Assembly (NCBI RefSeq): GCF_023897065.1
Contig: NZ_JAMHIV010000002.1
Span: forward strand, 248,001-312,000
DNA: 64,000 nt
Direction: 5' to 3'
Source of the DNA: Crossiella sp. SN42
GTDB lineage: Bacteria; Actinomycetota; Actinomycetes; Mycobacteriales; Pseudonocardiaceae
Shown: positions 43,495 to 52,809 of the stretch, piece after piece
How the letters are laid out: each line of letters opens with the position of its first letter
How positions within the stretch are numbered: position 1 is the stretch's first letter
Notes under the pieces: generated by a model
What the model was told of the DNA's origin: nothing
The model's input: the letters and a program-made list of their open reading frames with translations, nothing else
The model's database searches: none
Translations under genes and position numbers: made by a program

Positions 43495-44010
43495 TCAGAC
43501 CTCCGTCACTTCAGGCGAGCCGCCGTTGTGCCCGGCTCGCTGACCGGCCAGTACCGCGGCTCCCCCGGTCGACCCGTAGCCACCCGCGCCGCGCACGGAC
43601 TCCGGCAGCTCGCCGACCTCGCGGAACTCGGCCTGTTCCACCCGCTGGATGACCAGCTGGGCGATCCGGTCGCCGCGGTGCAGCGTGATCGGCTCGCGCA
43701 GGTCGTGGTTGACCAGGCAGATCTTGATCTCGCCCCGGTACCCGGCGTCGATGGTGCCAGGTGTGTTGACCACGCTGAGCCCCGCTCTGGCCGCCAGCCC
43801 CGACCTCGGGTGCACAAAGGCGGCGAACCCGATGGGCAGGGCGATCGCGATCCCGGTGCCGACCACCGCGCGCTCCCCCGGTGGCAGCACCAGGTCGCTG
43901 GTGGTCACCAGATCGGCGCCCGCGTCGCCGGGGCGGGCGTAGGAAGGGACGGGCACATCCGGATCGAGCCGGGTCAGGAGCACCTCAACGCTGGGCACGG
44001 CGGGCGACAT
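43495..44010 (-). CDS. dut: dUTP diphosphatase
   Basis: Hydrolyses dUTP to dUMP, keeping uracil out of DNA. 171 residues with the five trimeric dUTPase motifs: 'PGDAGADL', '[12 protein letters not shown]', '[16 protein letters not shown]', 'GDRIAQLVI' and '[11 protein letters not shown]'. A short Gly/Asn/Glu tail follows motif 5. Divergent from the DUF3093 gene. Confidence 0.97.
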   Translation of the reverse strand: MSPAVPSVEVLLTRLDPDVPVPSYARPGDAGADLVTTSDLVLPPGERAVVGTGIAIALPIGFAAFVHPRSGLAARAGLSVVNTPGTIDAGYRGEIKICLVNHDLREPITLHRGDRIAQLVIQRVEQAEFREVGELPESVRGAGGYGSTGGAAVLAGQRAGHNGGSPEVTEV

Positions 44011-44023
44011 TACCCTGGTGCCC

Positions 44024-44518
44024 GTGAGCAGGAACGCGCGCGCGGTCGATACGACCGGGGATGTCCTCTTCAGTGAGCGGCTCTACGTCCCGTGGTGGGG
44101 CTGGCCGCTGCCGCTGGCCGGTGCGGTGCTGCTGGCCGCGGAGATCCACATGGGGTACCCGGGAGTGCGCTCGTGGTTGCCCTACCTGCTGCTGGTGCCG
44201 CTGGTCGTGGTGACCATGCTGTGGCTGGGCAGGCAGCAGGTGCAGGTCAAGGGCGGCGAGCTGTGGGTGGGCGAGGCGCACCTGCCGCTGGAGTTCGTCG
44301 GCAGGGTCACCGCCCTGGATGTCAACGAGAAGCGCCCGGCGATGGGCCGGGACCTGGACCCGGCCGCGTTCGTGGCGCACCGGGGCTGGGTCGGGCCCGC
44401 CGTGCTGGTCGAGCTGACCGACCCGGAGGACCCCACGCCGTACTGGCTGTTCAGCACCAGGCGGGCCGAGCAGCTCGCGGAGCTGCTGCGCGCCGAGGCG
44501 GCCAAGCGCGCCAGTTAG
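44024..44518 (+). CDS. DUF3093 membrane protein
   Basis: 164 residues, counterpart of Rv2698. '[27 protein letters not shown]' and '[19 protein letters not shown]' form two membrane segments near the N-terminus. A soluble domain follows with '[23 protein letters not shown]' and '[25 protein letters not shown]'. The GTG at 44024 is chosen over 44018 because TACCCT (44011–44016) ends exactly 7 nt before it, fitting a leaderless transcript. Function unknown. Confidence 0.88.
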   Translation: MSRNARAVDTTGDVLFSERLYVPWWGWPLPLAGAVLLAAEIHMGYPGVRSWLPYLLLVPLVVVTMLWLGRQQVQVKGGELWVGEAHLPLEFVGRVTALDVNEKRPAMGRDLDPAAFVAHRGWVGPAVLVELTDPEDPTPYWLFSTRRAEQLAELLRAEAAKRAS

Positions 44519-44598
44519 CCCTCCCGGTCAGAACCCTTGGTCAGGACACCAGCCGTCCCCGGACTGGTGCCTGACCTCGTTGGCCGTGGAAGCCTTGC

Positions 44599-44898
44599 TC
44601 AGTCGCAATCGCGGCAGATGTACTGCCCGTCCTTCTCCCGGGACAGCCTGCTGCGGTGGTGCAGCAGGAAGCAGCGAGAGCAGGTGAACTCGTCGTCCTG
44701 CTTCGGGAGCACCTTGACGGTCAGCTCCTCGCCGGACAGGTCGGCCCCGGGCAGCTCGAAGTTCTCGTCCGGCGCGTCGATGTCGACGTCGACCACCCCG
44801 GACTGCGTCTCGTTGCGCCGCGCCTTCAGCTCTTCAAGCGAGTCCTCGGCGAGTTCGTCGGTCTCGCCACGGCGCGGTGCGTCGTAGTCGGTCGCCAT
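44599..44898 (-). CDS. DUF4193 zinc-ribbon-like protein
   Basis: 99 residues, counterpart of Rv2699c. Acidic N-terminal two thirds ('DSLEELKARRNETQSGVVDVDIDAPDENFELPGADLSGEELTVKVLP'), then a C-terminal four-cysteine knuckle 'FTCSRCFLLHHRSRLSREKDGQYICRDCD' that should bind zinc. Probably binds nucleic acid or a protein; function unknown. Highly conserved across Actinobacteria. Confidence 0.92.
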   Translation of the reverse strand: MATDYDAPRRGETDELAEDSLEELKARRNETQSGVVDVDIDAPDENFELPGADLSGEELTVKVLPKQDDEFTCSRCFLLHHRSRLSREKDGQYICRDCD

Positions 44899-45257
44899 CG
44901 TGTAGTCACCCCTGCGTTTTACTCAAGATGGTGGTTCGTGCCGCTGGTTAACGTTCCAGCGCACCGATTTGTGCCCGCCGTCCCCAGTGACGGCCGTCTC
45001 TTCTCGAGAACCCGGCGCCCCTGGCGAAGTCGATCAGGTAAATCGGCTTACCGGCGGGCCGGAGCGCCGAGAGGGTAGCCCATCGCGGTCCGGTGCGTTC
45101 ACTGGGTCACCCGGAAGCGCGGTGGATGTGGTCAGTAGCACCCCATCGGCCGACAAAGGAAGACGAATCTGGTCACGCATGCTGAGCCGTTACCGCCTAG
45201 GCTGATCGTCGACGTGTGTACAGGCGATGGCGGACAACGCCGGGGAGGGCGGAGGAC
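44899..45257. other. Divergent intergenic region between DUF4193 and cei genes
   Basis: About 320–360 bp, less GC-rich than its surroundings. A -10-like TAGGCT (45197–45202) could start the cei transcript, leaving a leader with GGGGAGGG before the GTG at 45258. No gene, repeat or RNA structure is recognised otherwise. Confidence 0.5.
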
Positions 45258-45935
45258 GTGGCTGCGGGGAGCGTGAGGCAGGGCCTCGGACGTTATCGGA
45301 GGCGACGCCCGCTGCCGGCGCTGGTCATCCTGGTCCTGCTCGGCGTGATAGCGACTTTTGTGTGGAGCAAGGTCTTCGGCAACGTGGGCGACGCCGAGGC
45401 CGCGGTCCGCTGCGACCCACCGCCCGCGGTGGAGGCCGGCAAGAAGCCGTACGAGGGCGTGGGCCAGCCCAGGGACGCGCTGGACAAGACCGACCCGTGG
45501 CCGGCCTCGGACATCAAGCTCCGCGTGCTCAACGGCGGTGGCCTGCGCGGACAGGGCAAGCTGGTCAACGAGGAACTGATGGGCTTCGGCTTCAACAAAG
45601 CGGGCGAGCCCAGCGACGACCCGGTCTACGACAGCAAGCTCACTTGCCACGGCCAACTCCGCTACGGCCCCAACGGCGCAGGCGCGGCCCGCACCCTGAG
45701 CCTGCTGGCCCCGTGCGTGCAGCTGGTCAGGGACGAGCGCCAGGACTCCACTGTGGACGTCGTGCTGGGCAAGAAGTTCGACGGCATCAAGCCCTCCTCC
45801 AGCACCCGCCAACTCCTGGAAAAGCTCAAGGAGTGGGCCGACCAGCAACCAGAACGAGGCGGCCAGCAAGCCGCTCCCCCACCGCCGCAACTCGACGCCG
45901 AACTGCTGGCGGCGGCCCGCAACGTGCACTGCTAG
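45258..45935 (+). CDS. cei: Envelope integrity protein Cei (LytR C-terminal domain)
   Basis: 225 residues, counterpart of Rv2700 (Cei). A short basic cytoplasmic N-terminus leads to one membrane segment ('PLPALVILVLLGVIATFVW', ~25–43). The exported part has the LytR C-terminal domain ('IKLRVLNGGGLRGQGKLVNEELMGFGFNKAGEPSDD') and a Pro/Gln-rich tail ending in cysteine. In mycobacteria the protein is needed for cell-envelope integrity. An in-frame GTG at 45216 would add 14 residues but has no ribosome site. Confidence 0.85.
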   Translation: MAAGSVRQGLGRYRRRRPLPALVILVLLGVIATFVWSKVFGNVGDAEAAVRCDPPPAVEAGKKPYEGVGQPRDALDKTDPWPASDIKLRVLNGGGLRGQGKLVNEELMGFGFNKAGEPSDDPVYDSKLTCHGQLRYGPNGAGAARTLSLLAPCVQLVRDERQDSTVDVVLGKKFDGIKPSSSTRQLLEKLKEWADQQPERGGQQAAPPPPQLDAELLAAARNVHC

Positions 45936-45970
45936 GCCGGGACTCGCGCCCGGCGCATTACCGCTCGACT

Positions 45971-46003
45971 GACGCCCGTCCGGGGATTCTCCGGGCGGGC
46001 GTC
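45971..46003 (+). terminator. Hairpin downstream of cei
   Basis: Arms GACGCCCGTCCGG (45971–45983) and CCGGGCGGGCGTC (45991–46003), 13 bp with one G·T pair, around 7 nt. It ends the cei transcript just before island 2. Confidence 0.75.
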
Positions 46004-46008
46004 GGGGT

Positions 46009-46028
46009 GTGAGTGGTCTGCCACTCAT
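46009..46028. repeat. 20 bp palindrome, copy 7
   Basis: GTGAGTGGTCTGCCACTCAT, immediately after the cei terminator. Confidence 0.72.
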
Positions 46029-46118
46029 GCTTGGCTGGGTGGGGTCGTTCGGGGTGGCGGAATGGTCGGGGGGCGGGAGTTGCGGGAGACCGCAGTCGCC
46101 GGGCGCGTCAGTCAGCGG

Positions 46119-46245
46119 AGGCGGCAGTTCTCGGAGGCGACAGTTCTCGGCGACAGCAGTTCCAGCAGGCGGCAGTGTTTGAAGGCGGCAGTGCTCGAAC
46201 GCGGCAGTGCTCGCAGGCGGCGTACTCGAACGCGGCAGTCACAAC
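46119..46245 (+). repeat. Degenerate 16 bp tandem array (~8 units)
   Basis: Units resemble AGGCGGCAGTGCTCGA. The best-preserved copies are at 46167–46214; the last two units have lost a base or diverged. Confidence 0.8.
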
Positions 46246-46377
46246 CATCGGCAGTTGCCTGGCATTGCAGCCCCCGGCGTCACAGCAGCTTGGCCCGCGG
46301 TCAATGACATCGCGGCCACCTGACACCGCAGTCGCCAGTGCCATCGCCGACGGCGCATCCGCCGCACCTCGCAACGA

Positions 46378-46397
46378 ATGAGTGGTCAACCACTCAC
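46378..46397. repeat. 20 bp palindrome, copy 8
   Basis: ATGAGTGGTCAACCACTCAC; symmetric except at the outermost pair and the central dinucleotide region. Confidence 0.75.
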
Positions 46398-46519
46398 AGC
46401 TTGCCGCGCTCGACTTGATCCTTGCCCATGCGATCACCACTACCCACCCCACCCCACCCCGCGCCGCGCGCGCCGCGTGCCGCGTGCCGCGTGCCGCTAC
46501 AGCCACTTCCCGCATCGGA

Positions 46520-46539
46520 GTGAGTGGTCGACCAATCAC
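46520..46539. repeat. 20 bp palindrome, copy 9
   Basis: GTGAGTGGTCGACCAATCAC; one arm carries AATCAC in place of ACTCAC, a change shared with copies 10 and 12. Confidence 0.72.
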
Positions 46540-46599
46540 TCCAGGGAACTCGAGCTTCACCAATTCGGGCCTCCGTACCGCTTAGGCTTCCGCACCGTT

Positions 46600-46813
46600 C
46601 AGGACCGCGCATCGTTCAGGACCGCACGCGATTCAGGACCGCGTAGTTCAGGGCCGCACGCAGCCCGGGCTGCACGATTCAGGGCCGCACGGTTCGGGAC
46701 TGCGGGCGGTCCGGGACTGCGGGCGGTCCGGGACTGCGGGCGGTCCGGGACTGCGGGCAGTTCGGGGCTGCCTGCGGTTCGGGGCCACCTGCGATTCGGG
46801 CCGCCTGCGGTTT
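46600..46813 (+). repeat. Degenerate 17 bp tandem array (~12 units)
   Basis: The core is four units of CGGGACTGCGGGCGGTC type at 46695–46762, the first three identical. Flanking units drift (CAGGACCGC... to the left, CGGGGCTGCCTGCGGTT to the right), and a few are 15 bp. Confidence 0.85.
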
Positions 46814-46892
46814 CCGGGCCGCTCGACTCAGGGCTCCGCGTCTGCCACCACCGTCCGGCCACTCAGCCGTTCGACCCGCCGCAGCGCCACCA

Positions 46893-46912
46893 GTAAGTGG
46901 TCAACCAATCAC
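46893..46912. repeat. 20 bp palindrome, copy 10
   Basis: GTAAGTGGTCAACCAATCAC; both arms carry changes. First of a close triplet before suhB. Confidence 0.65.
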
Positions 46913-46944
46913 TCTCCCGCAAGTCGCAGCAGAACCTGCGATGA

Positions 46945-46964
46945 CTGAGTGGCCTACCACTCAC
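46945..46964. repeat. 20 bp palindrome, copy 11
   Basis: CTGAGTGGCCTACCACTCAC; starts 52 bp after copy 10. Confidence 0.65.
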
Positions 46965-46992
46965 AACCTGACAGCCCGAGTCAGCCGACAGT

Positions 46993-47012
46993 GAGTGGTT
47001 GGCCAATCACAC
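46993..47012. repeat. 20 bp palindrome, copy 12, touching the suhB stop codon
   Basis: GTGAGTGGTTGGCCAATCAC; overlaps the last bases of suhB (which ends at 47007 on the minus strand), so the element reaches right up to the gene. Confidence 0.7.
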
Positions 47013-48035
47013 CTCTGACGCCCCGGACCGCCGCAGCAGTTCTGTCAGTTCTGCCGCCACCCCGGGCGCAACAGCAAGCGTGATGTCCGCACCCAGGCCG
47101 TCCGGATTCGCCGCACGCGGATCCGCCCCACGTCGGTCCGACCCCCGCGGATCCGCTCCAGCCGGATCCGACCCAACCCGATCTGGCCCAACCCGATCTG
47201 GCCCAACCGCATCCGGCCCAACCGGATCCGACCCAGTCCGACCGGCCTCAACCCGATTCGCCCCAGCCGAGCTCACCCCATACCCGCTCGGCCGCCGCAC
47301 CACCGCCCCAGCCTCCTCGGCGATCAACCCACCGCCCGCCCAGTCCCAATGCCCAAGCCCATGCTCGAAATACGCGTCCACCCACCCCGCCGCCACCGAG
47401 CACAAATCAATCGCCGCCGACCCGCTCCGCCGCAGATCCCGCACCTCCCGAGCCAGCCGGGCAGCCAAATCGGCCTGCCGGGATCGCCGCTCCACCTGGT
47501 ACGCGAACCCGGTCGCGAGCAGTGTCAGCGACAGCTCCGTCGTGGCCGAGGCGCGCAGTGGCTCGCCGTCCAGGGTGGCGCCCTGGCCGCGGGCGGCGCT
47601 CCATACCCGGCCCGCGGCGGGTTCGACCACGGCGGCGGCCACTGCCAGGCCGTCGACCTCGGCGGCGACCGAGACCGCGTACTGGGGCAGGCCGTAGAGG
47701 TAGTTCACCGTGCCGTCGATGGGGTCGACCACCCAGCGCACCCTGGCGCCTGCCGCGTCGTCGCCGGCTTCCTCGCCCAGGACCCCGTCCTCGGGACGCA
47801 GTTTCGCCAGGCGGGACCGGATCAGTTCCTCTGCCGCCCGGTCTGCGGCGGTGACCACGTCGGTGGCCGTGCTCTTGGTGTCCACCGCGCCCGAGAACCG
47901 GCGCTGACCACCTCTCATGGCCGCGACCAGCTCCCCGGCCTCGCTCGCCACCTCGATCGCCACGGTGCGCAAACGGGACACGTCCACCAACGTCGGTACC
48001 TCATCAGCCAGACCCACGGGACCATACGACCACAT
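47007..48035 (-). CDS. suhB: Inositol monophosphatase family protein with repeat insertion
   Basis: 342 residues, counterpart of Rv2701c (SuhB). Mg-dependent sugar/inositol phosphatase motifs are intact: 'DVVTAADRAAEELI', 'GVLGEEAG', 'VVDPIDGTVNYLYGLPQYAVSVA' and the C-terminal 'HWDWAGGGLIAEEAGAVVRRP'. Between this and the final 'LGADITLAVAPGVAAELTELL' lies a ~60-residue low-complexity insert of GSDPVGPDRVGPD type, coded by twelve 15 bp units. Family members usually have only a few residues there. The ATG at 48035 follows a TTG; the start is uncertain within ~20 residues. Divergent from ppgK. Confidence 0.88.
   Translation of the reverse strand: MWSYGPVGLADEVPTLVDVSRLRTVAIEVASEAGELVAAMRGGQRRFSGAVDTKSTATDVVTAADRAAEELIRSRLAKLRPEDGVLGEEAGDDAAGARVRWVVDPIDGTVNYLYGLPQYAVSVAAEVDGLAVAAAVVEPAAGRVWSAARGQGATLDGEPLRASATTELSLTLLATGFAYQVERRSRQADLAARLAREVRDLRRSGSAAIDLCSVAAGWVDAYFEHGLGHWDWAGGGLIAEEAGAVVRRPSGYGVSSAGANRVEAGRTGSDPVGPDAVGPDRVGPDRVGSDPAGADPRGSDRRGADPRAANPDGLGADITLAVAPGVAAELTELLRRSGASEV
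47101..47280. repeat. 15 bp coding tandem array inside suhB (12 units)
   Basis: Twelve contiguous 15 bp units (for example ACCCGATCTGGCCCA, twice in a row at 47176–47205) in frame with suhB, so each codes five residues and length changes keep the frame. It adjoins island 2. Confidence 0.88.
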
Positions 48036-48041
48036 CAACGT

Positions 48042-48047
48042 TATGGT
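48042..48047 (+). promoter_or_regulatory. -10-like element for ppgK
   Basis: TATGGT, 42 bp before the ppgK ATG, in the short divergent gap with suhB. No clear -35. Confidence 0.4.
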
Positions 48048-48089
48048 CTGCGCACCACGTTTCTGAATCGAACAGGAAGGACCACGGGG

Positions 48090-48848
48090 ATGAGCGCTAC
48101 CCGAGGGTTCGGAGTCGATATCGGCGGCTCCGGCATCAAGGGCTGTGTCGTGGACCTCGAAACCGGTGTGCTCGAGGGCGAGCGGCTACGCATCCCCACC
48201 CCGCAGCCGTCGACGCCGGAGGCGGTCGCCGACGTGGTCGCGGAGATCGTCGGGAAGTTCGGCTGGGAGGGGCCGGTCGGTGTCACCCTGCCCTGTGTGG
48301 TCAAGCGGGGTGTCGCGCACAGCGCGGCCAACGTCGACCCCGGCTGGATCGGCACGGACGCGGCCGCCCTGTTCGCCTCCAAGCTGGGCCGCTCCACCGC
48401 CGAGGTGGTCGTGCTCAACGACGCCGACGCGGCCGGGCTGGCCGAGATGCGTTTCGGCGCGGGCGCGGGCAAGGACGGCACGGTGGTCCTGCTGACCTTC
48501 GGCACCGGTATCGGCAGCGCGGTGTTCCTGGACGGCAAGCTGGTCCCGAACACCGAGTTCGGCCACCTCGAGGTCGACGGGCACGACGCGGAGAAGCAGG
48601 CCGCGGCCTCGGTCAAGGAGGACCTGGACCTGTCCTGGGAGGAGTGGGCGCCCAGGGTGACCCGGTACCTGCGGGTGCTGGAGGACCTGGTGTGGCCGGA
48701 CCTGGTGATCGCGGGCGGCGGGGTCAGCAAGAAGGCGCACAAGTGGCTGCCGCTGCTGGAGGCGCGCACCGAGGTGGTCGCGGCGACGCTGAAGAACGAC
48801 GCCGGAATCGTGGGCGCGGCCAGCGCCGCGGCCCGGCTGCACGGCTGA
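48090..48848 (+). CDS. ppgK: Polyphosphate glucokinase
   Basis: Phosphorylates glucose with polyphosphate (or ATP); ROK-fold kinase, 252 residues. Seen: 'GFGVDIGGSGIKGCVVDLETG', 'VGVTLPCVVKRGVAHSAANVDPGWIGTD', 'VVVLNDADAAGLAEMRFGAG', 'LLTFGTGIGSAVFLDGKLVPNTEFGHLEVDG' and 'IAGGGVSKKAHKWLP'. This is the normal order before sigA (Rv2702). AGGAAGG lies upstream of the ATG. Confidence 0.95.
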   Translation: MSATRGFGVDIGGSGIKGCVVDLETGVLEGERLRIPTPQPSTPEAVADVVAEIVGKFGWEGPVGVTLPCVVKRGVAHSAANVDPGWIGTDAAALFASKLGRSTAEVVVLNDADAAGLAEMRFGAGAGKDGTVVLLTFGTGIGSAVFLDGKLVPNTEFGHLEVDGHDAEKQAAASVKEDLDLSWEEWAPRVTRYLRVLEDLVWPDLVIAGGGVSKKAHKWLPLLEARTEVVAATLKNDAGIVGAASAAARLHG

Positions 48849-48890
48849 TTTCCCGGTCCCGGCCCGCAACGGCCGGACCGCTGTCGTCGT

Positions 48891-48896
48891 TACAAT
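48891..48896 (+). promoter_or_regulatory. -10-like element for sigA
   Basis: TACAAT, a good -10 match in an otherwise GC-rich gap, about 110 bp before the GTG at 49005. The -35 region is poor. Confidence 0.45.
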
Positions 48897-49004
48897 GGTG
48901 GGCGCCCGCGGCACTCTGCGCCGTGGGCACTCCCCCGAACACTTCCGGCGGCCTAGGTTCGCGCCCTTGGTCTGCCAGTGAACGAACCCCGCGAAAGGGC
49001 GTAC

Positions 49005-50327
<1,323 letters not shown>

Positions 50328-50346
50328 GTCCCGGCACAAGCAAGGA

Positions 50347-50379
50347 GGCCGCCGATCCCGCCCCACGGGATCGGCGGCC
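50347..50379. terminator. Terminator downstream of sigA
   Basis: Arms GGCCGCCGATCCC (50347–50359) and GGGATCGGCGGCC (50367–50379) pair perfectly around 7 nt, with AAGG/CCTT extending the base. It lies between convergent genes. Confidence 0.88.
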
Positions 50380-50409
50380 TTCGCCGTGCCGGTCTCAGTT
50401 CCCGGTTGC

Positions 50410-50607
50410 TCAGTCCTTGAACGAGCCGTCGGCACGGCGGCGGTGGTTGGCCAGGATGTGGCCGCACTGCGGGCAGTGGCGGCGCAGGAAGTGCTTGAGC
50501 AGGTAGAGCAGGCCGAGGGTGAGCAGGTAGGCGGCGGTGATGAACAGCCGCTTCACCAGCCAGACCAGGCCAGGATCGGTGCAGGTGCGGCAGTCACGGC
50601 AGGACAC
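50410..50607 (-). CDS. Small zinc-knuckle membrane protein
   Basis: 65 residues. Two cysteine pairs, 'MSCRDCRTC' at the N-terminus and 'HCPQCGHILANH' near the C-terminus, flank one membrane segment ('LFITAAYLLTLGLLYLLKHFL', ~21–41). The pairs probably bind zinc. The GTG at 50607 has AGGAG 5 nt upstream. Function unknown. Confidence 0.75.
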   Translation of the reverse strand: MSCRDCRTCTDPGLVWLVKRLFITAAYLLTLGLLYLLKHFLRRHCPQCGHILANHRRRADGSFKD

Positions 50608-50785
50608 GGGCGCTCCTCGGCGGGGCTGGGTTGTTGCTTCCAGGCTGCCGATCGGCGGGCTCGGGTGGCTCGGGAGCGGGACCCGAGGCGTCCCGGATTT
50701 GTCCCCTAGGGAATGACTTGGGCGAACGGCGGAAGCCGTACCCCCACTCGGCGGTGCACGAGTGGTGACCGCTACCGTACTCCGC

Positions 50786-51457
50786 GTGACGAAGCGGAAG
50801 ACTCAGACTCGGCGGAGTGACCGCCCCCTCGGTAGTTCGGTGTGGCTCCGGCCCGCGCGCCCCGGTGAGGGCCGCCAGGTCGAGCAGCTTCTGGTCTCGG
50901 ACCCGGTCACCGGGAAGGCGCTGCGGGCCTCGGTGGACGCCGACCGCGCGGACGGCACCGACGGCTCGCACGGGCTGGTGCTGGTGGCGGCCGACCGGCG
51001 GCACGAGGAGAAGCTGGTCGGGGTGGCCGCGGCGGGGGTGCCGCGCGCGCTGATCGGCGGGCTGGGGCTGCCCGCGGAGGCCAACCGGCTGCTGGTGCGC
51101 TCGATCATCGCGGTGAACGGGGTCTCGGTGCTGCCGGAGACCGTGCAGCACGGGCTGGTCGGGCGGCTGCTCACCGGGATGGCCAAGCACTACCGGACCG
51201 CCGGGTTCCAGTGGGTGTTCGGGCAGTGCCGGATGGGCAACGACGCCTGGCTGACCCACCTGCGCGGGCTCGGTTTCACCGTGGGCGCGGCGGGGGTGGA
51301 CATCCGGCTGAACTCGGCGCTGTGGCCGCACAACTCGACCATCCGCACCCAGTCCGACCTGCACGCCTTCTACCAGCCGCTGACCGAGGAGCCCTCGGTG
51401 CGGATGGCCATGATGCCGGTGCCCAACGGCATCGCGCGCCAGCCCGTCGCGGTCTGA
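50786..51457 (+). CDS. Uncharacterised protein, possibly GNAT-like
   Basis: 223 residues. The central part 'AEANRLLVRSIIAVNGVSVLPETVQHGLVGRLLTGMAKHYRTAGFQWVFGQCRMGNDAWLTHLRGLGFTVG' looks like the helix-strand pattern of an acetyltransferase fold, including the C-terminal 'LGF' turn, but no acetyl-CoA loop is clear. The GTG at 50786 lies 7 nt after TACCGT (50773–50778), so the mRNA is probably leaderless. Confidence 0.65.
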   Translation: MTKRKTQTRRSDRPLGSSVWLRPARPGEGRQVEQLLVSDPVTGKALRASVDADRADGTDGSHGLVLVAADRRHEEKLVGVAAAGVPRALIGGLGLPAEANRLLVRSIIAVNGVSVLPETVQHGLVGRLLTGMAKHYRTAGFQWVFGQCRMGNDAWLTHLRGLGFTVGAAGVDIRLNSALWPHNSTIRTQSDLHAFYQPLTEEPSVRMAMMPVPNGIARQPVAV

Positions 51458-51476
51458 GCGGCTCGCAGCCGCCCCT

Positions 51477-52349
51477 TCAGGGCAGGAAGCGGGTCAGGGC
51501 ATCGGCGAGCTCCGCCGGGGCCTCCTCGCTCATGTGGTGGCCGCAGTCGATGCCGTGGCCGAGCACGTCCAGCGCCCACTCGCGCCAGACGCCGAGCACG
51601 TCGCCGTTGTAGAGCTCGGGCAGGTTGTCCCGCTCCGCCCACAGCACCAGGGTCGGCGCGGTGATCCGGCGGCCGGCCGCTCGGTCGGCCTCGTCGTGCG
51701 CGCGGTCGATGCCAAGGCCGGCCCGGTAGTCCTCGCACATCGCGTGCACGGTCGCCGGGTCGTGGATGGCGCGCTGGTAGTCCGGCCAGGCCTCGCCGAG
51801 CTGGTCCCGGCCGTGCGCCGGGCCGTAGCGGTCGCCGTACCAGGCGTCCGGGTCGGCGTTGATCACCCGTTCCGGCAGCTCCGGCTGGGCCAGGAAGAAC
51901 CAGTGCCACCAGGCCGCGGCGAACCGGGCGTCACAGCGGGCCAGCGCCGCGCCGATCGGCACCACGTCCAGCACCGCCAGCGCGGAGACCGCTTCCGGGT
52001 GGTCCAGGGCCAGCCTGGTGGCCACGTACGCGCCCCGGTCGTGCCCGGCCACGGCGAAGCGGTCGTGGCCGAGCAGGCGCATCAGGCCCACCTGGTCCAG
52101 GGCCTGGGCGCGCTTGCTGTACGGCTCGTGGTCCGGGGTGCTGAGCGGTTTGTCCGACTCGCCGTAGCCGCGCAGGTCCGGGCAGACCACGGTGAACCGC
52201 TCGGCCAGCAGCGGCGCGACCCGGTACCAGGTGGCGTGCGTCCGGGGATGGCCGTGCAGCAACAACAACGGCGGGCCCGAACCGCCGTGCCGGACCCGCA
52301 ACGACACGCCGCCGACCTGGAGCCGCTCCAACTCGAAACCCTCGAACAT
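51477..52349 (-). CDS. Alpha/beta hydrolase resembling haloacetate dehalogenase
   Basis: 290 residues. 'GPPLLLLHGHPRTHATWYRVAPLLAERFTVVCPDLRGYGESDKP' and the nucleophile elbow 'VAGHDRGAYVATRLALDHPE' have aspartate as nucleophile, as in haloacetate dehalogenases and epoxide hydrolases. 'WHWFFLAQPELPERVI' matches the halide-pocket His-Trp region of fluoroacetate dehalogenases. The catalytic His is in 'DCGHHMSEEAPAEL'. The substrate remains open: haloacid or epoxide. ATG 52349 is chosen; the frame extends 14 residues upstream. Confidence 0.85.
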   Translation of the reverse strand: MFEGFELERLQVGGVSLRVRHGGSGPPLLLLHGHPRTHATWYRVAPLLAERFTVVCPDLRGYGESDKPLSTPDHEPYSKRAQALDQVGLMRLLGHDRFAVAGHDRGAYVATRLALDHPEAVSALAVLDVVPIGAALARCDARFAAAWWHWFFLAQPELPERVINADPDAWYGDRYGPAHGRDQLGEAWPDYQRAIHDPATVHAMCEDYRAGLGIDRAHDEADRAAGRRITAPTLVLWAERDNLPELYNGDVLGVWREWALDVLGHGIDCGHHMSEEAPAELADALTRFLP

Positions 52350-52809
52350 GCCGCGCACATACCCGAGAGGAATACAACAAAACAGACACACGACGGACTT
52401 CGAACCGCATCAGGGCAGGCGTCGCCCACTGGTTGCCCTAGCGCTGACCAGCACCGTTACCCACAGCGACGAGCACACCACCGCAGTTTCACAAGGTCAG
52501 CCCTAGCCTGGGCGCGAGTTGTCCCGATGTCACGGTTATTGAGGACGAACGGCGGCAACTTGATAAGGCATCTGGATGTCGATGAGCGATCTTCACAACG
52601 GGCCATGGACACTCGTAGTGTTCAACCCTGCGACAACCGGGTAGTTCGGACGTGACCGGCATCGCCACGAGGCCGGGAACACTGACGAACCGCCGGACGT
52701 CTGCATAGAGTGGAACCAGCGCGACACCGCGGCAGCAGCCACCGCCTCGGAGTTTCGCTGGCAACAACGGGCACCGGATGAGCCGGTGCCGGGACGGAGG
52801 GAGATTCAC
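52350..52809. other. Intergenic region without a recognised gene
   Basis: About 460 bp, lower in GC than its neighbours, between the hydrolase and the DUF7455 gene. A TAGAGT-like -10 near 52706 may drive DUF7455. I see no gene, repeat or RNA gene. Confidence 0.5.

Larger units (their letters stand above)
46004..47006. other. Non-coding island 2 with palindromes and minisatellites
   Basis: About 1 kb with no credible gene between cei and suhB. It holds six copies of the 20 bp palindrome, a degenerate 16 bp array (46119–46245), a GC-only alternating run (~46470–46495) and a degenerate 17 bp array (46600–46813). Its design parallels island 1, 39 kb away. Confidence 0.8.

Noticed and set aside
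46378-47012. Palindromes considered as attachment sites or insertion sequence ends
   Set aside because: No transposase or integrase lies between or near them, and copies show no target duplications.
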